A DNA stretch of 64,000 bases, taken from Pseudoduganella flava (lineage in GTDB: Bacteria > Pseudomonadota > Gammaproteobacteria > Burkholderiales > Burkholderiaceae_D). The translations under genes and the position numbers were made by a program. Positions 28,028-38,210 of this stretch are shown in pieces. The notes beneath the pieces were generated by a model. It was not told where the DNA came from and did not search any database. It saw only the letters and a list, made by a program, of their open reading frames with translations. Location: assembly GCF_007830495.1 (NCBI RefSeq), contig NZ_VLKW01000004.1:495439-559438 (forward strand), given 5' to 3'. Position 1 is the first letter of the stretch. Each line of letters opens with the position of its first letter.

Positions 28028-28191
28028 CGACCCGACACTGTCACGCTGCTATGGAGCGGCGCAACATAAATTTGGTTATATGTAAGAATAGATATTGGTC
28101 ATAGCCCGGAAATAAGCGAAAATCGGAGTCTCACGACTGCGAATTCGGCAACGCGGTTCATTAAATAGCAATAGAAAAAGGGAGGTTTGTC
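28028..28191 (+). promoter_or_regulatory. Promoter region of the sdh operon
   Basis: A 164-bp AT-rich gap. It has TTATATGT at 28076-28083, shared (as the reverse complement) with the flank of the palindrome before the GntR gene. It also holds several AT-rich hexamers, and a strong GGGAGG ribosome site about 7 nt before the sdhC ATG. This is the natural place for control by the GntR regulator. Confidence 0.4.
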
Positions 28192-28614
28192 ATGTCTGAA
28201 GCCGTCAGGGAAGCTCCGCGCAAGCAGCGACGGGAATTCCGTAACATTCACGTCACGGAGTTATCCAATTACCGCATGCCGTTTTCGGCCATCGTGTCGA
28301 TCTTGCACCGCATCAGCGGCTTCCTGATGTTCATCCTGCTGCCGTTCATCCTGTACCTGCTGCAGGAGAGCATCCGCTCCGAAATCTCCTTCGCCCACTT
28401 CCAGGGCATCGCATCGCACCCATTTTCCAAGCTGGTGATCCTGGCGCTGGTCTGGGGCTACATGCACCACTTCTGCGCCGGCATCCGCCACCTCGTCATG
28501 GATACCCACATCGGCCTGGACAAGGATTCCGCCCGCAAGACTTCCGTCACCGTACTGGTCATCAGCCTGGCAGTGACGCTGCTCGTCGCACTGAAACTGT
28601 TCGGAGTATTTTAA
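28192..28614 (+). CDS. sdhC: Succinate dehydrogenase cytochrome b556 subunit
   Basis: A 140-residue membrane anchor of complex II. Three membrane segments are visible near residues 32-55, 75-98 and 117-138. The conserved phrase SILHRISGFLMFILLPFILY has the quinone-site Ser/Arg region, and HHFCAGIRHLVMDTHIG carries the heme-ligand His. GGGAGG precedes the ATG. It is the first gene of sdhCDAB and is separated from sdhD by 3 nt. Confidence 0.93.
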   Translation: MSEAVREAPRKQRREFRNIHVTELSNYRMPFSAIVSILHRISGFLMFILLPFILYLLQESIRSEISFAHFQGIASHPFSKLVILALVWGYMHHFCAGIRHLVMDTHIGLDKDSARKTSVTVLVISLAVTLLVALKLFGVF

Positions 28615-28617
28615 GAA

Positions 28618-28980
28618 ATGAAAAACAATATCGGATCGAAGCGCCTCGTCGTGGGCGCCGGCTATGGCCTGGGTGAGTTCCTGGCGCAGCGCGCGACCGC
28701 CGTCGTGATGGCCGTGTACACCGTCGTGCTGCTGGTCGCTTTCCTGACCGGCAATAACTTCTCGTACGAAGGCTGGGCCGGCCTGTTCGCCCAGACGTGG
28801 TTCAAGCTGTTCACGCTTGCCACGCTGATCGGCCTGTTCTACCACGCCTGGATCGGCGTGGTCAGCATCTACCAGGACTACATCAAGAATATCGCCGTTC
28901 GTTTCATCCTGCATACCGCCTCCGCCATCTGGCTGGTGGCTTGCGCCGTGTGGTCGGTGCAGATCCTCTGGAGTGTTTAA
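28618..28980 (+). CDS. sdhD: Succinate dehydrogenase membrane anchor subunit
   Basis: A 120-residue hydrophobic protein with three membrane segments. FYHAWIGVVSIYQDYIKN contains the heme-ligand His and the quinone-site Tyr/Asp. The N terminus (KNNIGSKRLVVGAGYGLGEF) is the normal cytoplasmic start for betaproteobacterial SdhD. It lies between sdhC and sdhA with gaps of 3 nt on each side, so the operon is compact. Confidence 0.92.
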   Translation: MKNNIGSKRLVVGAGYGLGEFLAQRATAVVMAVYTVVLLVAFLTGNNFSYEGWAGLFAQTWFKLFTLATLIGLFYHAWIGVVSIYQDYIKNIAVRFILHTASAIWLVACAVWSVQILWSV

Positions 28981-28983
28981 ATC

Positions 28984-30762
28984 GTGGCAGCTATCAAATC
29001 TGCAATCCCTACCCGCCGCTTCGACGCGGTGATCGTCGGCGCCGGCGGTTCCGGCATGCGCGCCTCCCTGCAACTGGCTGAAGCGGGCCTGAACGTGGCC
29101 GTGCTGTCGAAAGTCTTCCCGACCCGTTCGCACACCGTGGCGGCGCAGGGCGGCATCGGCGCTTCGCTGGGCAATATGGCCGAAGACAACTGGTTCTGGC
29201 ACATGTTCGACACCGTCAAGGGTGGCGACTACCTCGGCGACCAGGACGCCATCGAATTCATGTGCCGCGAAGCACCGAAGGTCGTGTACGAGCTCGAACA
29301 CTTCGGCATGCCGTTCGACCGCAACCCGGACGGCACGATCTACCAGCGCCCGTTCGGCGGCCATACCGCGAACTTCGGCGAGAAGGCCGTGCAGCGCGCC
29401 TGCGCCGCGGCCGACCGTACCGGCCACGCGCTGCTGCACACGCTGTACCAGCGTAATGTCCGCGCACGCACCCACTTCTTCGTCGAATGGATGGCGCTGG
29501 ACCTGATCCGCGACGCCGACGGCGACGTGCTGGGCGTGGTCGCGCTGGAAATGGAAACGGGCGAAGTGATGATGCTGCACGCGAAGACGACGATCTTCGC
29601 CACCGGCGGTGCCGGCCGTATCTTCGCCGCGTCGACGAACGCGTTCATCAACACCGGCGACGGCATGGGCATGGCGGCACGCGCCGGCCTGCCGCTGCAG
29701 GACATGGAGTTCTGGCAGTTCCACCCGACCGGCGTGGCCGGCGCGGGCGTGCTGATCACCGAAGGCGTGCGCGGCGAAGGCGGCATCCTGATCAACTCGC
29801 AGGGCGAGCGCTTCATGGAACGCTACGCACCGACCCTGAAAGACCTGGCACCGCGCGACTTCGTGTCCCGCTCGATGGACCAGGAGATCAAGGAAGGCCG
29901 CGGCGTGGGCCCGAACAAGGATCACGTGCTGCTGGACCTGCGCCACATCGGCAAGGAAACCATCGAGAAGCGCCTGCCGTCGATCCTGGAGATCGGCCAC
30001 AAGTTCGCCAACGTCGATGCGACGAAGGAACCGATCCCCGTCGTGCCGACCATCCACTACCAGATGGGCGGTATCCCGACCAACATCCACGGCCAGGTCG
30101 TCACGCCGGCCGGCGACGGCTCGCAGAAGGTCGTCAACGGCCTGTACGCGATCGGCGAATGCGCCTGCGTGTCCGTGCACGGTGCGAACCGCCTGGGCAC
30201 GAACTCGCTGCTGGACCTGGTGGTGTTCGGCCGCGCGGCCGGCAACCACGTCGTCGCGCAGAAGCTGGACACGAAGGAATTCAAGGACCTGCCGAAAGAC
30301 GCAGCCGACTTCGCACTGGACCGCCTGAACCGCCTGGAAACCTCCACCGGCGGCGAGCGCGTGCAGGGCGTGGCGAACGACATCCGCGCCACGATGCAGA
30401 AGTACTGCGGCGTGTTCCGTACCGACGAGCTGCTGCAGTCGGGCTTCGACGAAATCATGAAGCTGGACGAGCGCCGCAAGCACGTGTCGTTCAAGGACAA
30501 GTCGAAGGTGTTCAACACGGCCCGCGTTGAAGCCCTCGAACTGGACAACCTGATCGAGACGGCGAAGGCCACGATCACGTCCGCCGTCGCACGCAAGGAA
30601 TCGCGCGGCGCGCACGCGCACAGCGACTTCCCGAACCGCGACGATGAAAACTGGATGAAGCACACGCTGTGGTTCTCCCAAGGCAATCGCCTGGAGTACA
30701 AGCCTGTCATCACCAAGCCGCTGACGGTGGAAACCTTCAAGCCAAAAGCACGTACTTTCTAA
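28984..30762 (+). CDS. sdhA: Succinate dehydrogenase flavoprotein subunit
   Basis: A 592-residue subunit that oxidises succinate to fumarate. The FAD-binding motif is [20 protein letters not shown] (about residues 15-34). The covalent FAD His is in [17 protein letters not shown]. Substrate-site residues are in [20 protein letters not shown] and in [20 protein letters not shown]. The start is GTG at 28984, 3 nt after the sdhD stop; no ATG fits the known N terminus better. Full length, cytosolic face of the inner membrane. Confidence 0.96.
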   Translation: MAAIKSAIPTRRFDAVIVGAGGSGMRASLQLAEAGLNVAVLSKVFPTRSHTVAAQGGIGASLGNMAEDNWFWHMFDTVKGGDYLGDQDAIEFMCREAPKVVYELEHFGMPFDRNPDGTIYQRPFGGHTANFGEKAVQRACAAADRTGHALLHTLYQRNVRARTHFFVEWMALDLIRDADGDVLGVVALEMETGEVMMLHAKTTIFATGGAGRIFAASTNAFINTGDGMGMAARAGLPLQDMEFWQFHPTGVAGAGVLITEGVRGEGGILINSQGERFMERYAPTLKDLAPRDFVSRSMDQEIKEGRGVGPNKDHVLLDLRHIGKETIEKRLPSILEIGHKFANVDATKEPIPVVPTIHYQMGGIPTNIHGQVVTPAGDGSQKVVNGLYAIGECACVSVHGANRLGTNSLLDLVVFGRAAGNHVVAQKLDTKEFKDLPKDAADFALDRLNRLETSTGGERVQGVANDIRATMQKYCGVFRTDELLQSGFDEIMKLDERRKHVSFKDKSKVFNTARVEALELDNLIETAKATITSAVARKESRGAHAHSDFPNRDDENWMKHTLWFSQGNRLEYKPVITKPLTVETFKPKARTF

Positions 30763-30779
30763 GCAAGGGCCTCAAGAAC

Positions 30780-31490
30780 ATGGCACGCACTCTCAAATTC
30801 AAGATTTACCGCTACGACCCGGACAAGGACGCCAAGCCGTACATGCAGGACCTGACGGTCGAGCTGAAGGACACCGACAAGATGCTGCTGGACGCGATCC
30901 AGCGCATCAAGTCCGACGTGGACGATTCGCTGGCGTTGCGCCGCTCCTGCCGCGAAGGCGTGTGCGGTTCCGACGCGATGAACGTCAACGGCAAGAACCG
31001 CCTGGCTTGCACGACCAACCTGAACGAACTGACGGAACCGATCGTGCTGCGCCCGCTTCCTGGCCTGCCGGTGATCCGCGACCTGATCGTCGACATGACG
31101 CAGTTCTTCAAGCAGTACGAATCGATCAAGCCGTTCCTGATCAACGATTCGATCCCGCCGGAGAAGGAACGCCTGCAGTCGCCGGCCGAGCGCGAAGAGC
31201 TCGACGGCCTGTACGAGTGCATCCTGTGCGCGTGCTGCTCGACGTCGTGCCCGTCGTTCTGGTGGAACCCGGACAAGTTCGTCGGCCCGGCCGGCCTGCT
31301 GCAAGCCTACCGCTTCATCGCCGACTCGCGCGACGAAGCCACCGGTGCGCGCCTGGACAACCTGGAAGACCCGTACCGCCTGTTCCGCTGCCACTCGATC
31401 ATGAACTGCGTGGACGTCTGTCCGAAGGGCCTGAACCCGAACAAGGCTATCGGCAAGATCAAGGAACTGATGGTCCGCCGCGCGATTTAA
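30780..31490 (+). CDS. sdhB: Succinate dehydrogenase iron-sulfur subunit
   Basis: A 236-residue subunit that passes electrons from FAD to ubiquinone. The 2Fe-2S cysteines are in SCREGVCGSDAMNVNGKNRL followed by ACTT. The 4Fe-4S cluster is in CILCACCSTSCPSFWW and the 3Fe-4S region in CHSIMNCVDVCPKGLNP. ATG 30780 follows the sdhA stop by 17 nt. The longer frame upstream has no family similarity. Confidence 0.96.
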   Translation: MARTLKFKIYRYDPDKDAKPYMQDLTVELKDTDKMLLDAIQRIKSDVDDSLALRRSCREGVCGSDAMNVNGKNRLACTTNLNELTEPIVLRPLPGLPVIRDLIVDMTQFFKQYESIKPFLINDSIPPEKERLQSPAEREELDGLYECILCACCSTSCPSFWWNPDKFVGPAGLLQAYRFIADSRDEATGARLDNLEDPYRLFRCHSIMNCVDVCPKGLNPNKAIGKIKELMVRRAI

Positions 31491-31493
31491 GCG

Positions 31494-31787
31494 ATGAGCG
31501 AGAATACGCCGAACGAGACTTCGCGTACGCATCAAGCCGACCCCGCGAACCGCGCCCGCCTGCGCTGGCGCGCCCGCCGGGGTCTGTTGGAAAACGATCT
31601 GATACTGACCCGTTTTCTCGATGCGCACGAAACGGAATTGACCGACGAGGAAGTGGACGCACTCACGCGGCTCCTCGACTTGTCGGACAATGCGCTGATG
31701 GATCTGGTGCTGGCGCGCAGCGAGCCGCAAGGTGAGCTCGACCTGCCACACGTGCATGCACTGCTTGGTCGTCTGCGCCGCGCCTGA
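31494..31787 (+). CDS. sdhE: FAD assembly factor SdhE (succinate dehydrogenase assembly factor 2)
   Basis: A 97-residue small helical protein. Its key phrase is RRGLLENDLILTRFLD near residues 26-41, the RGxxE motif that binds SdhA during covalent attachment of FAD. The N-terminal 18 residues are a loose leader. It lies directly between sdhB (3-nt gap) and gltA, the usual place in betaproteobacteria. Confidence 0.9.
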   Translation: MSENTPNETSRTHQADPANRARLRWRARRGLLENDLILTRFLDAHETELTDEEVDALTRLLDLSDNALMDLVLARSEPQGELDLPHVHALLGRLRRA

Positions 31788-31826
31788 TTTTTTTTAATAG
31801 CCGCACCTCATCCAAAAGGAAGAGCC

Positions 31827-33131
31827 ATGAACACTTCTGAAAACAAAGCCACCCTGTCGTTCTCGGACGGCAGCGCTCCGATCGAATTCCCGATCTACAA
31901 GGGTACGGTCGGCCCGGACGTCATCGACATCCGCAAGCTGTACGGCGCCACCGGCAAGTTCACGTACGACCCGGGCTTCATGTCCACCGCGGCGTGCAAC
32001 TCGTCGATCACCTACATCGATGGCGACAAGGGTGAACTGCAATACCGCGGCTATCCGATCGAACAGCTGGCCGTGAAGGCCGACTTCATGGAAACCTGCT
32101 ACCTGCTGCTGAACGGCGAACTGCCGAACGAGAAGCAGAAGGCCGAATTCGTCGACACTGTGACGAAGCACACGATGGTGCACGAGCAGATGCAGTTCTT
32201 CTTCCGTGGCTTCCGCCGCGACGCGCACCCGATGTCGGTGCTGGTCGGTACCGTCGGCGCGCTGGCGTCGTTCTACCACGACTCGCTGGACATCAACGAC
32301 GCCAAGCAGCGCGAGATCTCCGCGATCCGCCTGATCGCGAAGATGCCGACGCTGGTCGCGATGGCATACAAGTACTCGATCGGCCAGCCGTTCATGTACC
32401 CGCGCAACGACCTGTCGTACAGCGCGAACTTCATGCGCATGATGTTCGGTAACCCGTGCGAAGAGTACAAGGTCAACGACGTGCTGGTGCGCGCGCTGGA
32501 CCGCATCCTGATCCTGCACGCCGACCACGAGCAAAACGCGTCGACGTCGACCGTCCGCCTGGCCGGTTCGTCGGGCGCCAACCCGTTCGCCTGTATCGCT
32601 GCCGGTATCGCCTGCCTGTGGGGCCCGGCGCACGGTGGCGCGAACGAAGCGGCACTGACGATGCTGAAGGAAATCGGCTCGGTCGACAACATCCCGGCCT
32701 TCATCGAGAAGGTCAAGGACAAGAACTCCGGCGTGAAGCTGATGGGCTTCGGTCACCGCGTGTACAAGAACTTCGACCCGCGTGCAAAGCTGATGCGCGA
32801 AACCTGCCACGAAGTGCTGAACGAACTGGGCCTGCAGGACGACCCGCTGTTCAAGCTGGCGATGGAACTGGAAAAGATCGCGCTGAACGACGAGTACTTC
32901 GTGTCGCGCAAGCTGTACCCGAACGTCGACTTCTACTCGGGCATCGTGCAATCCGCGCTGGGCATCCCGGTCTCGCTGTTCACCGGTATCTTCGCGATGG
33001 CCCGCACGATCGGCTGGATCGCCCAGTGGAACGAGATGATCGCCGACCCGGAACAGAAGATCGGCCGCCCGCGCCAGCTGTTCGTCGGCTCGCCGGTACG
33101 CGACGTGCCGCCGCTGAAGGATCGCAAGTAA
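31827..33131 (+). CDS. gltA: Citrate synthase
   Basis: A 434-residue type II citrate synthase that joins acetyl-CoA and oxaloacetate. Active-site residues are in [20 protein letters not shown] (His), [12 protein letters not shown] (His), [14 protein letters not shown] (His/Arg), and the Asp in [23 protein letters not shown] lies before the ATG. It is the last gene of the sdh operon and is closed by a strong terminator at 33155. Confidence 0.96.
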   Translation: MNTSENKATLSFSDGSAPIEFPIYKGTVGPDVIDIRKLYGATGKFTYDPGFMSTAACNSSITYIDGDKGELQYRGYPIEQLAVKADFMETCYLLLNGELPNEKQKAEFVDTVTKHTMVHEQMQFFFRGFRRDAHPMSVLVGTVGALASFYHDSLDINDAKQREISAIRLIAKMPTLVAMAYKYSIGQPFMYPRNDLSYSANFMRMMFGNPCEEYKVNDVLVRALDRILILHADHEQNASTSTVRLAGSSGANPFACIAAGIACLWGPAHGGANEAALTMLKEIGSVDNIPAFIEKVKDKNSGVKLMGFGHRVYKNFDPRAKLMRETCHEVLNELGLQDDPLFKLAMELEKIALNDEYFVSRKLYPNVDFYSGIVQSALGIPVSLFTGIFAMARTIGWIAQWNEMIADPEQKIGRPRQLFVGSPVRDVPPLKDRK

Positions 33132-33154
33132 TTCTCGGCTGTTACGGCATGGCG

Positions 33155-33184
33155 AAAAGCGGGCTTCGGCCCGCTTTTTTTTGG
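33155..33184 (+). terminator. Rho-independent terminator after gltA
   Basis: AAAAGCGGGC and GCCCGCTTTT are perfect 10-bp arms around a TTCG loop, with the T run extending to eight or more. It lies 24 nt after the gltA stop and closes the GntR-sdh-gltA transcription unit. Confidence 0.9.
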
Positions 33185-33274
33185 CGGATGCCGATTGTCG
33201 TGTTGATATCTTCCGCCTGATCGGCTGCTGCCATTGATGCCGTTGAGCGAAGGGCAAAACCACAGTCAAATGAT

Positions 33275-33301
33275 GGGGTCAGACCCGGCGGGTCTGACCC
33301 C
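33275..33301. repeat. Intergenic palindrome, GGGGTCAGACCC family, copy 3
   Basis: Perfect 12-bp arms around a GGC centre, the same element as at 19723 and 46133 with the central triplet changed from GCC. It lies between the gltA terminator and the convergent Dabb gene; the rest of that 253-bp gap shows no other feature. Confidence 0.8.
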
Positions 33302-33384
33302 CGATCTACGCCGTTGGGTGAAGAGCATGCCAATCGGCTCGCTGACCGCGTTCCTCACTGGCCCAAGGGAAGCTCCCCAATCCT

Positions 33385-33756
33385 TTACGATACCGTCGCG
33401 TTGATCACAGCCTGCTCCTCCACCGGCCCGGCCGGCAGCCTGGCCCAGTAATCGAGCACCAGCGAGCGCTCGAGGCATTGGCCCAGCGACTTCACGAATG
33501 CCACGTGGGCGGGATGGTTCAGGTAGGCGTCGCGGCTTTCGGCGCTGGCGAACGTCAAGGTAAAGCAGTGCGTGAAGCCGTCGTTCAGGCCTTCCGGACT
33601 GACGTTGGTGCCCCATTCGTAGCCGTTGATTTCGGAAATGGCGTCGGGCAGCGCGGCGAAGCCCGCGACGACGGCTTCCACGGTCTCGGCGGAGGCGTCT
33701 TCCTTGAAAGCGAACAGCACGACGTGGCGCAGGACGGCGATGGTTTCGGCGAGCAT
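33385..33756 (-). CDS. Dabb-family stress-responsive alpha/beta barrel protein
   Basis: A 123-residue protein with the Dabb ferredoxin-like fold. The opening strand is VLRHVVLFAFKEDAS with the conserved His. Later come INGYEWGTNVSPEGLNDGF and THCFTLTFASAESRDAYLNH. Members are small cytosolic dimers, some stress-linked and some with enzyme activity; the role here is unknown. I chose the ATG at 33756; longer starts add an Arg/His-rich sequence without family similarity. Confidence 0.75.
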   Translation of the reverse strand: MLAETIAVLRHVVLFAFKEDASAETVEAVVAGFAALPDAISEINGYEWGTNVSPEGLNDGFTHCFTLTFASAESRDAYLNHPAHVAFVKSLGQCLERSLVLDYWARLPAGPVEEQAVINATVS

Positions 33757-33883
33757 GGCGATAAGGTGAAGTAGTCGATGTGGCATCGTACACCGCCGGC
33801 TCGCGATGGCGAGCACCGTTCAGGCGGGCCTCACCCTGCCGTCGCGTATAGTGTCGCGACGAATTTCAACAACAGGAGGAACG

Positions 33884-34390
33884 ATGCGATATCTGTGGAC
33901 CGGCTGCGTGGCGGCCCTGGGGCTGGCGGCCGATGCCGCCGCGATGGCGCCGGAGCTGCCGGTGACGACGTTCCTGAGTACGTGCATGAGTGCCCAGGCG
34001 AACCTGGAGGCCGTGCGTATCGCCGCCGAGGGCCGCGGCTTCGTCGTTGCGCTGCCCGAGCACAAGGCCAAGCTGCTGCGTAACGGTGCCGATGGCGACG
34101 CGTATGCCGCGCGCGAAGCGGCACTCGTCGTCGAGCGTGGCAGGCCGATGTGCACGTTGTTCGCCCGCAGCGACGACCCGCAAGCCACGCGCGCGGCGCT
34201 GGCGAAGATGCTGCCGCCGCCAACCACGCGCTTCACGTTCGAACAGGAGGACGTGCCCGGCAATCCCGAACTGCTGCGGGTTGCGTACCGCCTCAAGCTG
34301 GACGGCAAGCCGTACGCCAAGTGGGTGTTCAGCGCTTACCCGGAAGACGGCCCGTTCAACGTGGCGATCACGCTGCAGATGAGCCGCTAG
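33884..34390 (+). CDS. Secreted protein of unknown function (possibly NMCC_0638-like)
   Basis: A 168-residue protein. Residues 1-20 (MRYLWTGCVAALGLAADAAA) are a short signal peptide with a Cys at position 8 that does not fit a lipobox. The mature part has two Cys (FLSTCMSAQ and RPMCTLFA) that could pair. The phrase FTFEQEDVPGNPELLRVAYR followed by LKLDGKPYAKWVFSAYPEDG resembles the NMCC_0638 family of secreted proteins, but I am not certain. AGGAGG lies 5 nt before the ATG. It is a lone gene. Confidence 0.55.
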   Translation: MRYLWTGCVAALGLAADAAAMAPELPVTTFLSTCMSAQANLEAVRIAAEGRGFVVALPEHKAKLLRNGADGDAYAAREAALVVERGRPMCTLFARSDDPQATRAALAKMLPPPTTRFTFEQEDVPGNPELLRVAYRLKLDGKPYAKWVFSAYPEDGPFNVAITLQMSR

Positions 34391-34532
34391 CCACGCGCCT
34401 CGCGAAACTGTCTCATTTTGTCCCGGCAGTATTCACGCGCTTGCCCATCTGGTATCGTTCGACCGCAATTTTTCGTCACGCCAGCCAGGCCACCGGAAGT
34501 CGGGAGGCGGCGACGGGTAATAGGAGAGCACG

Positions 34533-35738
34533 ATGCACATGGGTACCACCGAACTGTTCCTGATCGCGATGACGGCCATCGTCGGCATTCCCTATCTGGT
34601 GTGGCGGCTCGGCGATACGGACTACTGGGCGCCGCTGGTGGTCGTGCAGACCGTCACCGGCATCATCCTCGGCCCCGGCATCATGGGCAAGGCGTTCCCC
34701 GAGTACTACACGTTCGTCTTCACGCCGGCCGTCATCAACTGCCTCAACGGCCTTGCGTGGTGGGCCGTGATGCTGTTCGTGATGCTGGCCGGGATCGAGC
34801 TGGATTTGAAGAAGGCCTGGCAGCACCGCCGCGAAAGCACGATCACGGCCGGCCTTGCGCTGGGCACGCCGCTGCTGCTGGGCTCTTTGGCGGCGGCCGG
34901 CATGCTGGCGTTCGACGGCTGGGCTGGTGCGCAGGCGGCCAGCTGGCAATTCGTGACCGGCGTCGGGATGGCTTGTGCCGTCACCGCGTTGCCCGTGCTG
35001 ATCATGCTGATGGAAAAACTGCAGATCCTGCGCCAGCCGCTCGGCCAGCGCGTGCTGCGGTATGCGAGCCTCGACGACCTGCTGATCTGGGGCGTGCTGG
35101 CGCTGATCCTGCTCGAATGGGAGCGGGTAGGGCGGCAGATCGGGTTCATCGTGCTGTTCGTGCCCGTGACGATGCTGTTCCGCCGCCTGATGGAACGCCT
35201 GGAGGAACGCGATCGCTGGTTTGTCGCGCTGATCTGGCTGTGCGTATGCTCGTTCGCGGCCGACTGGGCCGGCCTGCACTTCATGGTCGGCGCGTACCTT
35301 GCGGGCGCCGTGATGGATGCCGAGTGGTTCGGCGAGGAAAAGCTCGACAAGATGCGCCAGGTGCTGCTGCTGACGTTGATGCCCGTGTACTTTCTCAGCA
35401 CGGGCCTGCGTACCAACTGGGCCGTGGGCGGCTATGCCGTGTTCGTCGCGGCCGCCGTGCTGCTGCTGGCCTCGACGGCCGGCAAATTGATCGGCACGCA
35501 CGCGGCCGGGCGCCTGCTGGGATGGAGCCGCACCGAGTCGTCCGTGATGGGCTGGCTGCTGCAGACCAAGGGCCTCGTGATGATCATCTTCGCCAATATC
35601 CTGCTGGACAAACAGATCATCTCCAACGAGACGTTTACCGCGCTGTTGCTGATGGCGGTCGGCAGCACGATGCTCACCGTGCCGCTCGTGTATCCGAAGC
35701 TGCGCGCCGCCGCGCAGCTCGTGTTCAAGCCCGCCTGA
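34533..35738 (+). CDS. Cation:proton antiporter, CPA2 type
   Basis: A 401-residue inner-membrane protein with about 12 hydrophobic segments and the phrases VQTVTGIILGPGIMGKAF, LFVMLAGIELDLKKAW and HFMVGAYLAGAVMDAEWF. These are the hallmark regions of the Na+/H+ or K+/H+ exchanger family (Kef/NhaS3-like). The ion-binding Asp of the family is expected in the segment with ASLDDLLIWG. There is no C-terminal TrkA-N domain, so no direct NAD control is visible. The ion specificity cannot be told. It converges on the GH92 gene. Confidence 0.85.
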   Translation: MHMGTTELFLIAMTAIVGIPYLVWRLGDTDYWAPLVVVQTVTGIILGPGIMGKAFPEYYTFVFTPAVINCLNGLAWWAVMLFVMLAGIELDLKKAWQHRRESTITAGLALGTPLLLGSLAAAGMLAFDGWAGAQAASWQFVTGVGMACAVTALPVLIMLMEKLQILRQPLGQRVLRYASLDDLLIWGVLALILLEWERVGRQIGFIVLFVPVTMLFRRLMERLEERDRWFVALIWLCVCSFAADWAGLHFMVGAYLAGAVMDAEWFGEEKLDKMRQVLLLTLMPVYFLSTGLRTNWAVGGYAVFVAAAVLLLASTAGKLIGTHAAGRLLGWSRTESSVMGWLLQTKGLVMIIFANILLDKQIISNETFTALLLMAVGSTMLTVPLVYPKLRAAAQLVFKPA

Positions 35739-35753
35739 CGGGGCGGGCAGGGC

Positions 35754-38069
35754 TCAGCGGTAGGGCGTCTGCGTGTAGGGCCGTGCCGAACGGTCCTTGC
35801 CCCAGTCCTTGTTTGGCGCCGCCTGCATCATGAACACCAGTTCGCCGCCGGCGACGATCTCGTCGTGGCGCAGGAAGCTGCGCGCCAGCGGTTGGCCGTT
35901 CAACGTGACCTTGCCGATGTAGCCGTTCGCTGGCGACAAGTTCTCCGCCCGGATAGTGAAGCGTTTCCCGTTCGGCAGGTTCAACGTCGCCCGTTCGACG
36001 AACGGCCGGCCGATCACGTATTCGTTGCTGCCCGGCGCCACCGGATAAAAGCCCAGTGCCGTGAACACGAGCCAGGCGGACATCTGGCCCAGGTCGTCGT
36101 TGCCGGACAGGCCATCCGGCTTGTCCGAGTATTGCGATGCGACGATCTGCGCGAGCCGCGCCTGCGTCTTCCACGGCGCGCCGGCGTAGTTGTACAGGTA
36201 GGCCACGTGGTGCGACGGCTCGTTGCCGTGCGCGTAGTGGCCGATCAGGCCCGAGATGTCTTCCATGTGCGCGTACACGGCTTCGTCGACCTTGGCGTCG
36301 AACACCTGGTCGATCTTCGCGACCAGTCCCGCGTCGCCGCCCAGCATGTGAATCAGCCCCGCGTTATCGTGCGGCATATACCAGCTGTACTGCCACGCGC
36401 TGCCTTCCGTGTAGTCGCTGCCGAAGTTCGATTGCACGGGATTGAACGGGGTGCGGAATTCGCCCGTCGATTTGCGGGCGCGCACGAAGCCCGTCTTCGG
36501 GTCGAACACATTGCGCCAGTTCTGCGCGCGCTTGAAGTAGCGTGCGGCCACGTCGCGCTTGCCCATCTTCTCGGCCACGCGGGCGATGGTCCAGTCGTCG
36601 AACGCGTATTCGACGGTCTTCGATGCCGCTTCCGGCTCCAGGTCGATCGGCACGTAACCGAGCTTCATGTAGTGTTCCAGGCCGCCGTACGGGCCGTATT
36701 CGGCGCTTGCCGTCATCGCGGCCAGCGCCTCGTCCGCGTCGAACGGGATGCCCTTCATGTAGGCGTCGGCGATCACCGGCACGGCGTGGTAGCCGATCAT
36801 GCACCATGTCTCCAGCCCATGGAACTGCCACACGGGCAGGATGCCGTAGGGGCTGTGCCGGCGCGACGCGATCAGCGAGCGCACGAAGTCGGCGTTGCGC
36901 TGCTCGGGCGCGAGAAGCGTCAGCAGCGGGTGCAGCGCGCGGTAGGTATCCCACAGCGAGAACGTCGAATGGAAGCGGAAGCCATCCGCCTTGTGGACGG
37001 CGTTGTCGGGCCTGCGGTAGCTGCCGTCGCGGTCCATGAACAGCGTGGGTGCCAGCAGCGCGTGGTACAGCCCCGTGTAGACCATCTTGCGCATCGGTTC
37101 CGGCGCGTCGATGTCGACGACCGACAGCGCCGTGTTCCACGCATCGCGCGCGCGGCCACGTTCGGCGTCGAAGTCCCAGCCGGGCATCTCGTCCAGGTTG
37201 GCGATCGCGTTGTCCTCGCTGACGGGCGACAGCGCCACCTTCACGAGCAGCGCGTTGCCGGGCGGCGGCGCGAACTCGAACGTGCCGACAAGGGCCTTGC
37301 CTTCGACAAGCACCTTGTCGGCCGGCGTCTTGCCCGGCGGGGCGAAGCCCTTGTACTCGACGCCTTCCTCGCGGTTGAGCAGCTGGCGCGCTGCGATCGG
37401 CTGCGAGAAGCGCACCGCGAAGTACAGCTGCCGGCCGGGCGCCCAGCCGCGCGTCTCGCGCATGCCCGTCACCGTTTGCGCGTCGCGCATGCGCAGGCGT
37501 GCCCACAGATTCTTGCTGGCGTAGTCGTAGATGCTTTGCCGCAGGTCGAGCAACACCTTCGCCGGTTCACCGGCCGCGTAGCGGTAGCGGTGCAGGCCGA
37601 CGCGCTCGCTGGCAGTCAGCTCCACGTCGATGCGGTGATCCTGCAAGCGCACGGCGTAGTACCCCGGCTCGGCCTTCTCGTCCGCATGCGTAAAGCGCGA
37701 GCGGTAGCCGGAGAACGGCCGCTCCGGGTAGCCCGGTTCCAGCTTCGTCTCGCCGCTGTATGGCATCAGCAGCACGTCGCCCAGGTCCGAGTGGCCACTG
37801 CCGGAAAAGTGGGTGTGCGAGAAGCCGAGGATCGACTGGTCGTCGTGGCGGTAGCCGGAAGCCCACGGATAGCTTTGGCGGAAGTGGCGCACCTGCGTGT
37901 CGGGCGAGAGCTGCACCATGCCGAACGGCCGCGCCGCGCCGGGGAAGGTGTGGCCGTCGCCGGCCGTGCCGATGAAGACGTCGACGGGGGGCGCGGCCGG
38001 CGCCGCGTGGACGGTCGTGGCGGCCAGCGCGAGCGCTGCCGCGCGCAGTGGAATGCAAACCTTCATCAC
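35754..38069 (-). CDS. Glycoside hydrolase family 92 (alpha-1,2-mannosidase type)
   Basis: A 771-residue secreted enzyme. A signal peptide spans residues 1-23 (AALALAATTVHAAPAA). The N-terminal beta-sandwich has GTAGDGHTFPGAARPFGMVQ and GFSHTHFSGSGHSDLGDVLL. The alpha/alpha barrel carries HGNEPSHHVAYLYNYAG, with the catalytic Glu, and GNDDLGQMSAWLVFTALGF, with the catalytic Asp pair. Family members are calcium-dependent exo-mannosidases that act on alpha-linked mannose of glycans. No other glycan gene or TonB receptor is nearby, so it appears isolated. The start ATG is followed by a normal leader. Confidence 0.92.
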   Translation of the reverse strand: MMKVCIPLRAAALALAATTVHAAPAAPPVDVFIGTAGDGHTFPGAARPFGMVQLSPDTQVRHFRQSYPWASGYRHDDQSILGFSHTHFSGSGHSDLGDVLLMPYSGETKLEPGYPERPFSGYRSRFTHADEKAEPGYYAVRLQDHRIDVELTASERVGLHRYRYAAGEPAKVLLDLRQSIYDYASKNLWARLRMRDAQTVTGMRETRGWAPGRQLYFAVRFSQPIAARQLLNREEGVEYKGFAPPGKTPADKVLVEGKALVGTFEFAPPPGNALLVKVALSPVSEDNAIANLDEMPGWDFDAERGRARDAWNTALSVVDIDAPEPMRKMVYTGLYHALLAPTLFMDRDGSYRRPDNAVHKADGFRFHSTFSLWDTYRALHPLLTLLAPEQRNADFVRSLIASRRHSPYGILPVWQFHGLETWCMIGYHAVPVIADAYMKGIPFDADEALAAMTASAEYGPYGGLEHYMKLGYVPIDLEPEAASKTVEYAFDDWTIARVAEKMGKRDVAARYFKRAQNWRNVFDPKTGFVRARKSTGEFRTPFNPVQSNFGSDYTEGSAWQYSWYMPHDNAGLIHMLGGDAGLVAKIDQVFDAKVDEAVYAHMEDISGLIGHYAHGNEPSHHVAYLYNYAGAPWKTQARLAQIVASQYSDKPDGLSGNDDLGQMSAWLVFTALGFYPVAPGSNEYVIGRPFVERATLNLPNGKRFTIRAENLSPANGYIGKVTLNGQPLARSFLRHDEIVAGGELVFMMQAAPNKDWGKDRSARPYTQTPYR

Positions 38070-38210
38070 ACCTCCAAAAAAGAGTCTCTGGGCAATCCGA
38101 TCAGCAGATGATACGGGAGAGCAAGCGAGCGCTGCTGAGGAATCAGATCGATAGTTTTAAATTGGTAATAAATATATACTTTGGGAATCTCTATTTTCTA
38201 ATGAATTCAT

